Shown one piece after another: positions 24,542-32,911 of a stretch of 47,399 nt of DNA. Numbering within the stretch: the stretch's first letter is position 1; every line of letters starts with the position of its first letter. The stretch spans positions 1-47,399 of the forward strand of contig JAISHI010000019.1 of NCBI GenBank assembly GCA_031262595.1, in the 5' to 3' direction. Source of the stretch: Christensenellaceae bacterium. Its GTDB lineage: Bacteria > Bacillota > Clostridia > Christensenellales > UBA1242. The notes beneath the pieces are model-generated. The model saw nothing but the letters and a program-made list of their open reading frames with translations. It made no database searches and had not been told where the DNA came from. A program made the position numbers and the translations under genes.

Positions 24542-26041
24542 TTAATCTTCCGTCAACTTCTTAAGCCTTGCGAGGAGTTCCTCGTCATCCGCCGCATTAA
24601 CGCTCCCCGAGAAGGGTTGCGCGGTTTTTTGTTTATTTTCTTGTTCGATACTATCGAGAATATCGCTCTCTTCTTCCTCGCCAACCCGAACGCCCTCTAT
24701 TTTTGTTTCCTTAACCTCAACGATTGGCGCGGAATCGCCATTATCTTTAAAAGCGTTGAGCGAGAATTTTTTATCTTGGTCGCCGTGTTTTTGCTGGGCT
24801 TCCAACCTCGCAAGATCCTCCATAGTCAGCCCGTGCTCACGCGCGTAGTTAAGCCTTTGGCGCTTCTCGGCAAGCATTTGCGCAAACGATTTCTTCTCTT
24901 CTTTGTCGCTTAAAGTTGTGTTGTCCTCGATGCGCGCCTCTTCGTTGGCTTTTTCGTGTTTAACTGAGGCTGCTATTTTTTTAGGTTTTTTAATAACCGC
25001 GCCGTTAATTTTAAGATAGTTCCGCTCTATCCTGCGCGCGTCGACTTCTGCGAGTTTTGTCGAAATCATCGGCCAAAAGAACCCTAAAACTCCGCCTAAA
25101 ATAGCAAGAAGCCCTAAAACTAGAAATAAAACATACGGCGGATTTTTTATCGCCCCCGCGGGTCCCAAATTATCTATAACGAAAACGCCTATCGTATCGC
25201 TGTTATCCGCGTTATAAGCGCGAACTATATATTCGCCCTTTTCAAGTTCCTCTGGAAAACCTATAAAGACGCGCGCACCCGAACCAGAGTTATAACCCTC
25301 AATATCGAACCTATCGCTAACGTCAACTCCTAAAAGCGAAACGGAAAATTGCATATTCGACGCCGTTATTTCTTCGGCTGAACTATAATTCCCGAAACTT
25401 AAAGCGTCGCCCGTTTTTTGCGCTAAATTATACGCGCCCTCGCTCATATTAAGTACAACTTCAACCGAAGAAACGCCTTCGTTCTCATATAAATCGAACT
25501 TGGCTTCGCCGTCGATTTTTAAATTTATGTATTTAAGCGCGCCGACGTAAACGATATTATAATAAAAACTCTCGTCTCGCAATTCCTCTAACGGCTCGCC
25601 CATAAGCGGAACAACCCTAATCCCGTAATGCCCTGCCTCCGCGCTCTTTTCGAGCGCCCAATACGCAAACCTAGCGTTATCTAGGGGCGCAACAGAAAGA
25701 GTTTCGCTAGGCGCGCCTATCCACTCGCCATTCTTTAAAATAACTGCCTCGTATTTAAAACTCGGGTAATCGCGCCCATCGAAAACTATAATTCCGTTTT
25801 CGTATATGCCGTTCTCGTCCTCAGTTTTTTTAATATAAACGCCGCTTTCGATTTCCGTCCGTGTTAGCCCGTCGCCGGTTGAAATCCGTTCCGAAAACTC
25901 GCCGACGATAACGCTTTGCCCCGAAAACGACGGAAGGGCTTCCGCGCTGGCGGTTTTAACTTCGTTAGGTTGCGCAAAAAAACTCGCGATAAGCCCTAAA
26001 GCCGCAACCGCAAAAACGCTAAAAAACCCCCAACGTTTCAT
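24542..26041 (-). CDS. Secreted-domain membrane protein with a long cytoplasmic tail, function unknown
   Basis: The protein of about 499 residues has a signal peptide (KRWGFFSVFAVAALGLIASFFA, likely cut near TASAEA), an extracellular beta-rich part to about residue 300, one transmembrane helix (VLFLVLGLLAILGGVLGFFWPMIS), and a charged cytoplasmic tail of about 170 residues with coiled-coil character (FAQMLAEKRQRLNYAREHGLTMEDLARLEAQQ) ending in LLARLKKLTED. I do not recognise a family. The second ATG (26041) is chosen because TATACT (26049-26054 on the other strand) ends 7 bases before it; the first ATG is at 26047. Confidence 0.65.
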   Translation of the reverse strand: MKRWGFFSVFAVAALGLIASFFAQPNEVKTASAEALPSFSGQSVIVGEFSERISTGDGLTRTEIESGVYIKKTEDENGIYENGIIVFDGRDYPSFKYEAVILKNGEWIGAPSETLSVAPLDNARFAYWALEKSAEAGHYGIRVVPLMGEPLEELRDESFYYNIVYVGALKYINLKIDGEAKFDLYENEGVSSVEVVLNMSEGAYNLAQKTGDALSFGNYSSAEEITASNMQFSVSLLGVDVSDRFDIEGYNSGSGARVFIGFPEELEKGEYIVRAYNADNSDTIGVFVIDNLGPAGAIKNPPYVLFLVLGLLAILGGVLGFFWPMISTKLAEVDARRIERNYLKINGAVIKKPKKIAASVKHEKANEEARIEDNTTLSDKEEKKSFAQMLAEKRQRLNYAREHGLTMEDLARLEAQQKHGDQDKKFSLNAFKDNGDSAPIVEVKETKIEGVRVGEEEESDILDSIEQENKQKTAQPFSGSVNAADDEELLARLKKLTED

Positions 26042-26094
26042 TTTCATTAGTATACGTAATTGTTATATATTTTCGCGCTTAAAGTCAAACAAAA

Positions 26095-27837
26095 TTACAT
26101 TCTCTCAACGGTATCTATCGCGAGAACATTAAGCGCCTCGGTTATCGCGGTTTTAGTTAGCGCGCAAACCGAAAGCCAATCGTTTTTAAGCGCCGCGTCT
26201 TTTTCGTTTTGAATGTTATGCGTCGCGTAGAATGCGCTGAAATTTTGGGCTAAAACGTAAACCGCGTCGCAAATATTATTTAGCGTTAGTGTTTCCGCTG
26301 CGTTTTGAATAGCCTCGCAAATACGCAAAACCGCGACAATTATCGCCCGAATTTCGTCATCGAGTTTTAAAATCTCGCCAAAACCCTTACTTTGTTCGAT
26401 TGCGTTTTTCGCTAAAATCGAATTTATGCGCGCAACGGTATAAAGAAGGTAAGGCCCAGTTTTGCCCTCAAACGAAATGCATTTTTCTATGTCGAAAATG
26501 TAATCTTTCCTAACGTTGTTGGATAAATCCGCGAACTTTAACGCCGAGAGCCCGATTTTTTGTGCGGTTTCGCGGTCGCCAGCCTTTTCCAGCCTCTTTT
26601 CCGCCTCATCGGCAACGAGATTTATAATATCTTCGAGTTTAATCGTGTCGCCACTTCGCGTTTTAAACGGCTTGCCGTCCTTTCCGTTAATCGTTCCGTA
26701 AGGAATGTGAACAAGTTGCGTGCCCGCACTTACAAATCCCGCCTTTTTAACGCAACGGAAGACTTGGTTAAAATGTAAGTCTTGGCGCGCATCGACAACA
26801 TAAACGAATTTATCCGGCTTAAATTCCTTATAACGCGCGAAAATCGTCGCGACGTCATTAGTCGCATAAAGCGCGCCGCCGTTGTGCTTTTTTAAAATAA
26901 TCGGCGGCATAGGGTTTTTGTATTTCCCGTCCTCGCCTAAAATATGCTCGCCCTCGCCCGCAACGTCCATTATAACAGCGCCGTCGCTCGTTCGCGTTAA
27001 ACCTTTGAGGCAAAGTTCCGCTAAAACGCGCGGAATAAAATCTTGCGCCGCACTCTCGCCACCCCAAATGTCGAACTCGCAATTTAAATTCTCGTAATTT
27101 CGTTTTATCGCAACTAAACTTATCTCGCGAATTTTTTTCCAAACCGAAAAATAAGTCGGCGTCTTGGATTGTAAAAGAACCGTTGCTTTTTCGGCGCGAG
27201 CATAAAATTCCTTATCGTCGTTCTTACGTTTCGAGGCGCGCGGATAGATTTCGTTTAAAAGCTCGAGCGTAATTTCTTTATAATATCGAACTTCATCGCC
27301 TAAAATTTCTAAAATTCCCTCGTCCTCGGCCTGCGTTATAATAAGCCCGAACTGCAAACCCCAATCGCCCAAGTAAACGTCGCTGATTGTGTCCGCTCCT
27401 AGTTCCCTATAAACGCGCTTAATCGCCTCGCCGATAATCGCGCTCCTTAAATGCCCGATATGAAGTTCTTTCGCGATATTCGCGCCGCCGTAATCAAAGA
27501 AGACTGTTTGCCCAAGTTGCGACCTAACTAACGGCAACTTGCCCGTCGAAAAAATTTCGTTCGCGAACGATAAAATCGCATCATTTTTTAGCGTTATGTT
27601 AACGAACCCCGCTCCAGAAGGCTCAAATTTCGCCAAGGTTGAACTTTTATTCATTTCGGCGCAAATCTCGACCGCGATAGAAGCCGGACTTTTGCCTATC
27701 CGTTTCGCGAGCGCGAACGGCGCATTGCATTGATAATCCGCCTGCGAACTTGCCGAAACCGCTGCTAATTCTTCATCGAAATTTAGCGTTTTAAAAACTT
27801 TTTTAAGTTCCTCTTCGAGTTGTTTTTTAATGAACAT
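26095..27837 (-). CDS. argS: Arginyl-tRNA synthetase
   Basis: ArgRS charges tRNA-Arg. The N-terminal additional domain (MFIKKQLEEELKKVFKTL...) is followed by the class I signature HIGHLRSAIIGEAIKR, the catalytic loop KPFKTRSGDTIKLEDII in place of KMSKS, and the C-terminal anticodon-binding helical domain ending ALNVLAIDTVERM. The length of 580 residues is normal. The ATG at 27837 lies within the last codons of the ABC-F gene (11-base overlap) behind GGAGAAGGGAA, so it depends on the upstream transcript; a longer frame beginning further upstream was rejected. Confidence 0.95.
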   Translation of the reverse strand: MFIKKQLEEELKKVFKTLNFDEELAAVSASSQADYQCNAPFALAKRIGKSPASIAVEICAEMNKSSTLAKFEPSGAGFVNITLKNDAILSFANEIFSTGKLPLVRSQLGQTVFFDYGGANIAKELHIGHLRSAIIGEAIKRVYRELGADTISDVYLGDWGLQFGLIITQAEDEGILEILGDEVRYYKEITLELLNEIYPRASKRKNDDKEFYARAEKATVLLQSKTPTYFSVWKKIREISLVAIKRNYENLNCEFDIWGGESAAQDFIPRVLAELCLKGLTRTSDGAVIMDVAGEGEHILGEDGKYKNPMPPIILKKHNGGALYATNDVATIFARYKEFKPDKFVYVVDARQDLHFNQVFRCVKKAGFVSAGTQLVHIPYGTINGKDGKPFKTRSGDTIKLEDIINLVADEAEKRLEKAGDRETAQKIGLSALKFADLSNNVRKDYIFDIEKCISFEGKTGPYLLYTVARINSILAKNAIEQSKGFGEILKLDDEIRAIIVAVLRICEAIQNAAETLTLNNICDAVYVLAQNFSAFYATHNIQNEKDAALKNDWLSVCALTKTAITEALNVLAIDTVERM

Positions 27838-29407
27838 TTCCCTTCTCCAAATATTCTTCATACCCGCACATTCTATCGATAACCTTATCTTTCGTTATAT
27901 AAATTATGCGCGTCGCAACCGTTGCCATAATCTCCTCGTCGCTCGTCGCGAAAAGCATAACGCCTTTATATTTTTTCATGCCCTCGTTAAGCGCGGTTAT
28001 GCTTTCGAGGTCAAGATGGTTCGTAGGCTCGCTCATAATAAGTAGATTCCCTTGCGCGAGCATAGTTTTCGCGAGCATACATCTAACCTTTTCGCCGCCC
28101 GAAAGAACGCCAGCCTCTTTAAGCGCCTCTTCGCCCGAAAAAAGCATCCGCCCGAGCCAACTCCTAATAAACGTTTCGTTTGTATCTTTCGAAAAACCTT
28201 TAAGCCACTCAACAAGATTTAACTTAACGCCGTCAAAATATTTATCAAAGTTTTGCGGTAAATACGCCGTCTTAATTGTTTTCCCGATTTCAACTTCGCC
28301 CGACGTCGCTTCCGCCTCCGAGGCGATACAATCGAAAAGTTTGTCGACGATAAGGCTGTTGTCGCTTAAAAACGCAACCTTCTCGCCCTTATTTACGCGG
28401 AATGAAACGTTTTTAAAATATCCGTCGAGCGTCAAGTTCTTAACCGCAAGAACCTCGTTCCCGACCTCGCGTTCGATATCAAAGTTTATATAAGGATACT
28501 TTCGGCTCGACGGTTTTAAATCCTCGATTGTTAATTTTTCGAGTTCGCGCTTTCGGCTTGTCGCTTGGCGAGATTTTGAGGCATTCGCCGAGAACCGCGC
28601 GATAAATTCTTTAAGTTCGTCAGCCCTCGCCTCGGCTTTTTTGTTCGCTTCTTTTTGTTGCCTTAAAAGAAGTTGGCTCGTTTCATACCAAAAATCATAG
28701 TTCCCGACAAACATATTTATCGCGCCATAATCAACGTCGCAAATTCGCGTGCAAACCTTGTTTAAGAAGTACCTATTATGCGAAACGATTATGACGGTAT
28801 TGCGGAAATCATATAAAAAGTCCTCAAGCCAATGAACAGCCTTTATATCGAGGTTGTTTGTCGGCTCGTCTAGGATTAAAATATCTGGGTTCCCGAAAAG
28901 CGCACTCGCGAGAAGAACTTTCACCTTTAATTTCGCGTCGAGTTCGCCAACCATCGCGTCTTGTTTATCCTCGGGTATCCCTAAACTCGTCAACATAATC
29001 CGCGCGTCGGCGTCGGCCTCCCAACCGCCCATTTCCGCGAACTCGCCTTCAAGTTCGGCTAATTTATTGCCCTGAGCCTCGGTAAAATCCGTTAAAAGAT
29101 ACATCGCCTCTTTTTCTTTCATTACGCGATAAAGTTTTTCGTGCCCCGAAATAACGGCCTCAACGCAAGAAAGCCCATCAAGCGCGTTTTGGTCTTGGCG
29201 CAAAATCGAGATACGCTTACCCCGATCAACAATAACCTCGCCCTTATTCGGCGGAATTTCGCCCGAAAGTATTTTTAAAAACGTGGACTTCCCCGCGCCG
29301 TTCGCGCCGATTATCCCATAACATTCCCCCGCCAAAAACTTAATATTGACGTCTTTAAAGAGGACCCGCTTGCCGTATTGCAGCGTTATATTGCTCGCAC
29401 TAATCAT
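27827..29407 (-). CDS. ABC-F ATPase of the YkpA/YbiT type with a degenerate second site
   Basis: ABC-F proteins act on the ribosome, not in membranes. The 526-residue protein has NBD1 with Walker A GANGAGKS (34-41), Walker B LILDEPTNNLD (D180, E181) and the H-switch SHN (H210). The interdomain linker (about 245-300) is charged and helical. NBD2 has the signature LSGGEK (435-440), but its Walker A region (347-355, LSDNSLIVD) lacks GxxGxGK[ST], its Walker B reads IMSEP (S459 for D), and the switch His is replaced (ATSDEE). NBD1 lacks an LSGGQ signature. A leaderless promoter (TTGATT 29438-29443, TAATAT 29415-29420) precedes it. Confidence 0.92.
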   Translation of the reverse strand: MISASNITLQYGKRVLFKDVNIKFLAGECYGIIGANGAGKSTFLKILSGEIPPNKGEVIVDRGKRISILRQDQNALDGLSCVEAVISGHEKLYRVMKEKEAMYLLTDFTEAQGNKLAELEGEFAEMGGWEADADARIMLTSLGIPEDKQDAMVGELDAKLKVKVLLASALFGNPDILILDEPTNNLDIKAVHWLEDFLYDFRNTVIIVSHNRYFLNKVCTRICDVDYGAINMFVGNYDFWYETSQLLLRQQKEANKKAEARADELKEFIARFSANASKSRQATSRKRELEKLTIEDLKPSSRKYPYINFDIEREVGNEVLAVKNLTLDGYFKNVSFRVNKGEKVAFLSDNSLIVDKLFDCIASEAEATSGEVEIGKTIKTAYLPQNFDKYFDGVKLNLVEWLKGFSKDTNETFIRSWLGRMLFSGEEALKEAGVLSGGEKVRCMLAKTMLAQGNLLIMSEPTNHLDLESITALNEGMKKYKGVMLFATSDEEIMATVATRIIYITKDKVIDRMCGYEEYLEKGNVH

Positions 29408-29486
29408 AACTTAGATATTAACTTAAAAAATTCGTTTAATCAAGCGTAAAAGCGCCCAAATCTCAACCCACGAGCCTAAACTAAAA

Positions 29487-29960
29487 TTATTGGGCGCGCG
29501 AAGGCTTTGATTTCTTATTTTTCTCGCAAAAATAAACTAAAAGTCCTGTTAAGATAGCCGCGCCGAGCGCAATCGCGTACCAAATCGGCGTGTTTGCGGT
29601 TCTATAAAGAAGGGTTATCGTTTCGAGTTCCTCTTTTGTCGCGGCTCTAAAAGTATATTGCCAATGCCCGTCTTCCGTTCTTAAAACTTCCGCGTTCCCG
29701 TATTCGCTCGCGCGCAACGGCATAGTTATCGAAACGGAATATCGCTCGTTTTCGGGATAACCTAATGCTTCGTTCTCTCTTATATAGGCTAAATCCTTAA
29801 TCGTCCTTAAAACGGTTTGCTCCGTAAAGAAAACGGATTTCTTTGTCGTTATTTCTATCTCGCCTGCGCCGTCGATTTGCGCGCGGACGCCCTCTCCGCT
29901 GCAAGCCGTTAAAAGAAAAGTCGCAAAAACTAAAACAAAAACCGAAAAAAACTTCTTCAT
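29487..29960 (-). CDS. Lipoprotein with an additional C-terminal membrane helix
   Basis: The 157-residue protein has a signal peptide with lipobox LLTAC (Cys at residue 20), a soluble domain of about 110 residues (VRAQIDGAGEIEITTKKSVFF..., YSVSITMPLRASEYGNAEV), a transmembrane helix near 133-151 (WYAIALGAAILTGLLVYF), and a basic cytoplasmic tail (CEKNKKSKPSRAQ). It is therefore tethered at both ends outside the membrane. Its domain resembles no family I can name; a general likeness to the LppM/DUF3153 type of lipoprotein is possible. It is upstream of the ABC-F gene, which has its own promoter. Confidence 0.7.
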   Translation of the reverse strand: MKKFFSVFVLVFATFLLTACSGEGVRAQIDGAGEIEITTKKSVFFTEQTVLRTIKDLAYIRENEALGYPENERYSVSITMPLRASEYGNAEVLRTEDGHWQYTFRAATKEELETITLLYRTANTPIWYAIALGAAILTGLLVYFCEKNKKSKPSRAQ

Positions 29961-30026
29961 CCTCTATATATATACCACGCAAACTTGGGTCTTTACAAAT
30001 TAAAAATTTGTTATATAATTATGCGT

Positions 30027-31145
30027 ATGGGAAAACTAAAGAGCATTGAATTGAACAGCAACGGCGCGAAAGAATCGCCTTTTAAATTGTCGGTTTCGCC
30101 CGAGGTTAGGGCGCAAGCGGAATCCATCATGTTTCATATGCAAGTTGATTGTATGATAAAACATAGCGATTGGTTTAAGCCCTCCGCGGGCGGTTTTAGC
30201 GTTGAACTCGATAACATCCCAAAAGAAGAATTTAACGAGAGGCTAAAATGGTTGCATAAATATTATAGCGCATTTCTTAAAGTCGGCGAAACCAGAGCCG
30301 ACGTCGTTAACCAAATTTATAAGAATATAACCAACGGTGTCAGCCCATCGGAAAACCCAATTTTTGTTGTTAAAATCGGCGGGATTGCAAGCGGAAAATC
30401 TTGGCTCGACGATAATATTATCCCTGATAAATACGACGGTATAGACTTCGCCTCGCTAGAAAAAGACTTAATGAAGTTCGCGAACCCTTTCCACGACGAA
30501 ATTCACCGTATCTATTCGAAACATGCCACCCAAGTTGAGGACTTTATGCTCAATTTGCGCGGCGAAGTTTATAACGAGTGTTTCAAAAATAACTATAACT
30601 TACTCATCGAGATATCTTGCGGCTCGGCGAAATTCCTTAGCGATTGCGAAAACGCGCTAAAACATAACTATAAAATTAAAGGTGAATGCGTTGTTGCGCC
30701 GATTGAGGTTATGTATGCAAACAACATGAAACGTTATATAAGCGGACGCAAAAAAGACGCCGAAGCGAATTTCGAAACAAAAAACGCGCGTTGGGAATCC
30801 AAGGCGAACATAGAACGTTCGTTTGATAACATTGAGTCCCTCGTTCCACGTCTCACAGACTACGCCGATGCACTCACAGTCTACGGGGTTGATAAATCGC
30901 AACCTATAACAATCGATAAGGGCGATATTGGACACTTGAAGCATACGCTATCTAATAAACTACATGAAACGGCTTTCAGCACAGAAACTTTCGCCGACCT
31001 CGAATCGCGCCTAAAGCTCGCCAATGACAATAAAGACCTCGTCGCCCCAGAAATCAAACCCGAGTTTGATGAGATGCTTAAAAACTTAAACGCTTATCTC
31101 GAAAAAGTCTCGGTAATCGAAAACGAATCGGCTATGGCAATGTAA
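30027..31145 (+). CDS. Zeta-toxin-like P-loop kinase
   Basis: The 372-residue protein has a Walker A motif KIGGIASGKSW (GGIASGKS at 118-125) and zeta-like features after it: an acidic motif (YDGIDFASLEKDL), a conserved helix with NPFHDEIHRIYSKHATQVEDFML, the strand NLLIEISCGSAKFLSD, and VVAPIEVMYANNMKRYISGRKKDAE. Zeta toxins phosphorylate UDP-activated sugars and block wall synthesis. An extra N-terminal domain of about 110 residues precedes it, and no epsilon antitoxin is adjacent. The third ATG (30027) is chosen because TATAAT (30014-30019) ends 7 bases before it. Confidence 0.7.
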   Translation: MGKLKSIELNSNGAKESPFKLSVSPEVRAQAESIMFHMQVDCMIKHSDWFKPSAGGFSVELDNIPKEEFNERLKWLHKYYSAFLKVGETRADVVNQIYKNITNGVSPSENPIFVVKIGGIASGKSWLDDNIIPDKYDGIDFASLEKDLMKFANPFHDEIHRIYSKHATQVEDFMLNLRGEVYNECFKNNYNLLIEISCGSAKFLSDCENALKHNYKIKGECVVAPIEVMYANNMKRYISGRKKDAEANFETKNARWESKANIERSFDNIESLVPRLTDYADALTVYGVDKSQPITIDKGDIGHLKHTLSNKLHETAFSTETFADLESRLKLANDNKDLVAPEIKPEFDEMLKNLNAYLEKVSVIENESAMAM

Positions 31146-31158
31146 ATCGATATAACAA

Positions 31159-31188
31159 CAAAAACGACGGTAAAACCCGCCGTTTTTT
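31159..31188. terminator. Terminator after the zeta-like kinase gene
   Basis: AAAACG-A-CGG pairs with CCG-C-CGTTTTTT with one internal mismatch and ends in a T-run. The A-run on the other side may let it also serve the converging gene at 31221. Confidence 0.7.
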
Positions 31189-31220
31189 GAAGAAGATAAC
31201 TGTTTTAACCGATTAACCAC

Positions 31221-31445
31221 TTATTTGCAGAAATTAAGCCCGCCAAATTTGAAAAGGTCTTTCCCGAAAACGATTGCGATGATTGCGATTGTGCAAAGGT
31301 CAACGCCGAAGAGCCCGCCCTTAAGAACAATCATAAGTAATATAATTATCCAAAGAACGTCGCAGCTCGATGAGCATTTTTTTTCGCAGCCTTCATTGCA
31401 TTTATTGCGTCCAGTAAAACCGTTTAAGATTTCCTCAAAAACCAT
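31221..31445 (-). CDS. Small Cys-rich membrane peptide
   Basis: This 74-residue protein starts at the ATG at 31445 behind AAAGGAG. Near residues 16-28 it has four evenly spaced cysteines (KCNEGCEKKCSSSCD, C-x3-C-x3-C-x3-C). Two hydrophobic helices follow (VLWIIILLMIVLKGGLFGV and LCTIAIIAIVFGKDLF), with two more cysteines. The spacing suggests metal or Fe-S binding at the membrane, or disulfides if the segment is outside. I do not recognise the family. It is a single-gene unit between two terminator-flanked genes. Confidence 0.65.
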   Translation of the reverse strand: MVFEEILNGFTGRNKCNEGCEKKCSSSCDVLWIIILLMIVLKGGLFGVDLCTIAIIAIVFGKDLFKFGGLNFCK

Positions 31446-31559
31446 AATAAAAACTCCTTTATATGTATAGATTTCAAACAAAAGTCTCTTGCGCACGGGA
31501 TTTTTGTTTGTCTATCTCAGTATATGGGAGTTTTTTTAGAGTGTGAGTTTTATTAAAGT

Positions 31560-32369
31560 TTATATGCGATAAAACGCTTTTGCGTTCGCGGTTGTTAACT
31601 CCGCAATTTCGTCGACGGTTAAATTAAGCGCGTCCGCCATAACGCGGGCAGGATATTTTATAAACTCGGGGGTGTTAACTTTTCCGCGAACTGGCTCGGG
31701 CGCAAGATACGGCGCATCGGTTTCGAGCAATAATCTATTTAATGGAACCGCGCGGATTGCATCTTTCATAATTTCGATATTCTTCTTATAAGTTATCGCC
31801 CCGCCGAACGCGAAATAGGCGTCGAGTTCGCCTAAAAGTTTCTTAACTTCTTCTGCGCCGAAACTCGTACAATGAATTAAAACGCCGTTTTTTAATTTAG
31901 ATTTATTGCGTTTTAAAATCTCGAGCGTATCATCGAACGCATCTCGGGTATGGACAACAAGCGACTTTTTAAACTCATTCGCTAATTCTATCTGTTTTTC
32001 AAAAATCTTAATTTGGTCAAGGCGCGCTTGTTCTAACCCGAACGGCGCAACCTCAGCGATATGATAATAATCGAGCCCGCATTCCCCAACCGCAACGAGT
32101 TTCGGGTTATCTTTATTCGCAGTTAAAAACGCCCGAAGCGCGGCGTCGTCGTATTTATAGGTATTGAGCGGATGAACGCCAGCGGTCGCGAAAACGTTTT
32201 TGTGCTTTTCCGCGAAATTTAAAACAATATCGAGTTCGTCTAGCCCCGCTCCAATCTCAACATACCCCGAAAGCCCGAAATCAGCGAGGTTCTCGGCAAA
32301 AAAATCGGCGGTTGCCGATAATCTTGGGTCGGTCGTATGGCAATGGCTATCAAAGAATAAGTTTTTCAT
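31560..32369 (-). CDS. TatD-family metal-dependent DNase
   Basis: TatD proteins are TIM-barrel hydrolases acting on DNA 3' ends and, in some members, D-aminoacyl-tRNA. The 269 residues match the family: N-terminal DSHCHTTDP (HxH metal ligands), ATAGVHPLNTYK, AVGECGLDYYHI (catalytic Glu), VVHTRDAFDDTLEIL, GVLIHCTSFG and LLLETDAPYLAPEPVRGKVNTPEF. It starts 8 bases after greA and is probably co-transcribed with it. The specific substrate is not shown. Confidence 0.93.
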   Translation of the reverse strand: MKNLFFDSHCHTTDPRLSATADFFAENLADFGLSGYVEIGAGLDELDIVLNFAEKHKNVFATAGVHPLNTYKYDDAALRAFLTANKDNPKLVAVGECGLDYYHIAEVAPFGLEQARLDQIKIFEKQIELANEFKKSLVVHTRDAFDDTLEILKRNKSKLKNGVLIHCTSFGAEEVKKLLGELDAYFAFGGAITYKKNIEIMKDAIRAVPLNRLLLETDAPYLAPEPVRGKVNTPEFIKYPARVMADALNLTVDEIAELTTANAKAFYRI

Positions 32370-32377
32370 AACTTTAA

Positions 32378-32854
32378 TTATGCCCCTGCGGAAATCTTAA
32401 CGATTTCGTATCTAATCAGCCCAGCCGGAACTTTTAACGTCGCGATATCGCCAACTTTTTTCCCCATAAGCGCCTTGCCTTTTGGGCTTTCGTTAGAAAT
32501 ATAATCTTTTGTTGGGTCGCTTTCGAGAACGCCGGTTATAATAACCGTTTCCTTTTTATTGCGCGCGGATTTATTTATAAGCTCGACTTTCGTTCCTAAA
32601 TTAACGGAATTCGTATCGCATTTTTGATAATTAAATAACTTAATATCGCCAAGCATCTCTTGTATTTTAATAATCTCGTTTTCGAGGTTATTTTGCGCCT
32701 CTTTCGCCGCCGCATACTCTGCGTTTTCGCTGAGGTCGCCAAACTCGCGCGCAGTCGAAATATCTTGCGCCGCTTTTCCGCGCGAAGCGATAAGTTCGGC
32801 AAGCCTTGCCTCAAGCCGCCTCTTGCTCTCTAATGTTGCCCAAACAATTCCCAT
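32378..32854 (-). CDS. greA: Transcription elongation factor GreA
   Basis: GreA enters the RNA polymerase secondary channel and triggers cleavage of backtracked RNA. The 158-residue protein has an N-terminal coiled coil with the tip motif AREFGDLSENAEYAAAKEAQ (acidic D and E at the tip) and a C-terminal FKBP-like domain with ITGVLESDPTKDYISNESPKGKALMGKKVGD. TTGACT (32886-32891), 17 bases, TATAAT (32863-32868) ends 8 bases before the ATG, so the mRNA is predicted to be leaderless. Confidence 0.96.
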   Translation of the reverse strand: MGIVWATLESKRRLEARLAELIASRGKAAQDISTAREFGDLSENAEYAAAKEAQNNLENEIIKIQEMLGDIKLFNYQKCDTNSVNLGTKVELINKSARNKKETVIITGVLESDPTKDYISNESPKGKALMGKKVGDIATLKVPAGLIRYEIVKISAGA

Positions 32855-32911
32855 ATAACATTATTATACGATAAAACTCATTTTTAGTCAAACTAAATCT
32901 TAGGCGTATCT

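Noticed and set aside
28033-28493. Overlapping frames opposite the ABC-F gene
   Set aside because: Shadows produced by the biased codon use; the ABC-F protein motifs fix the real frame.
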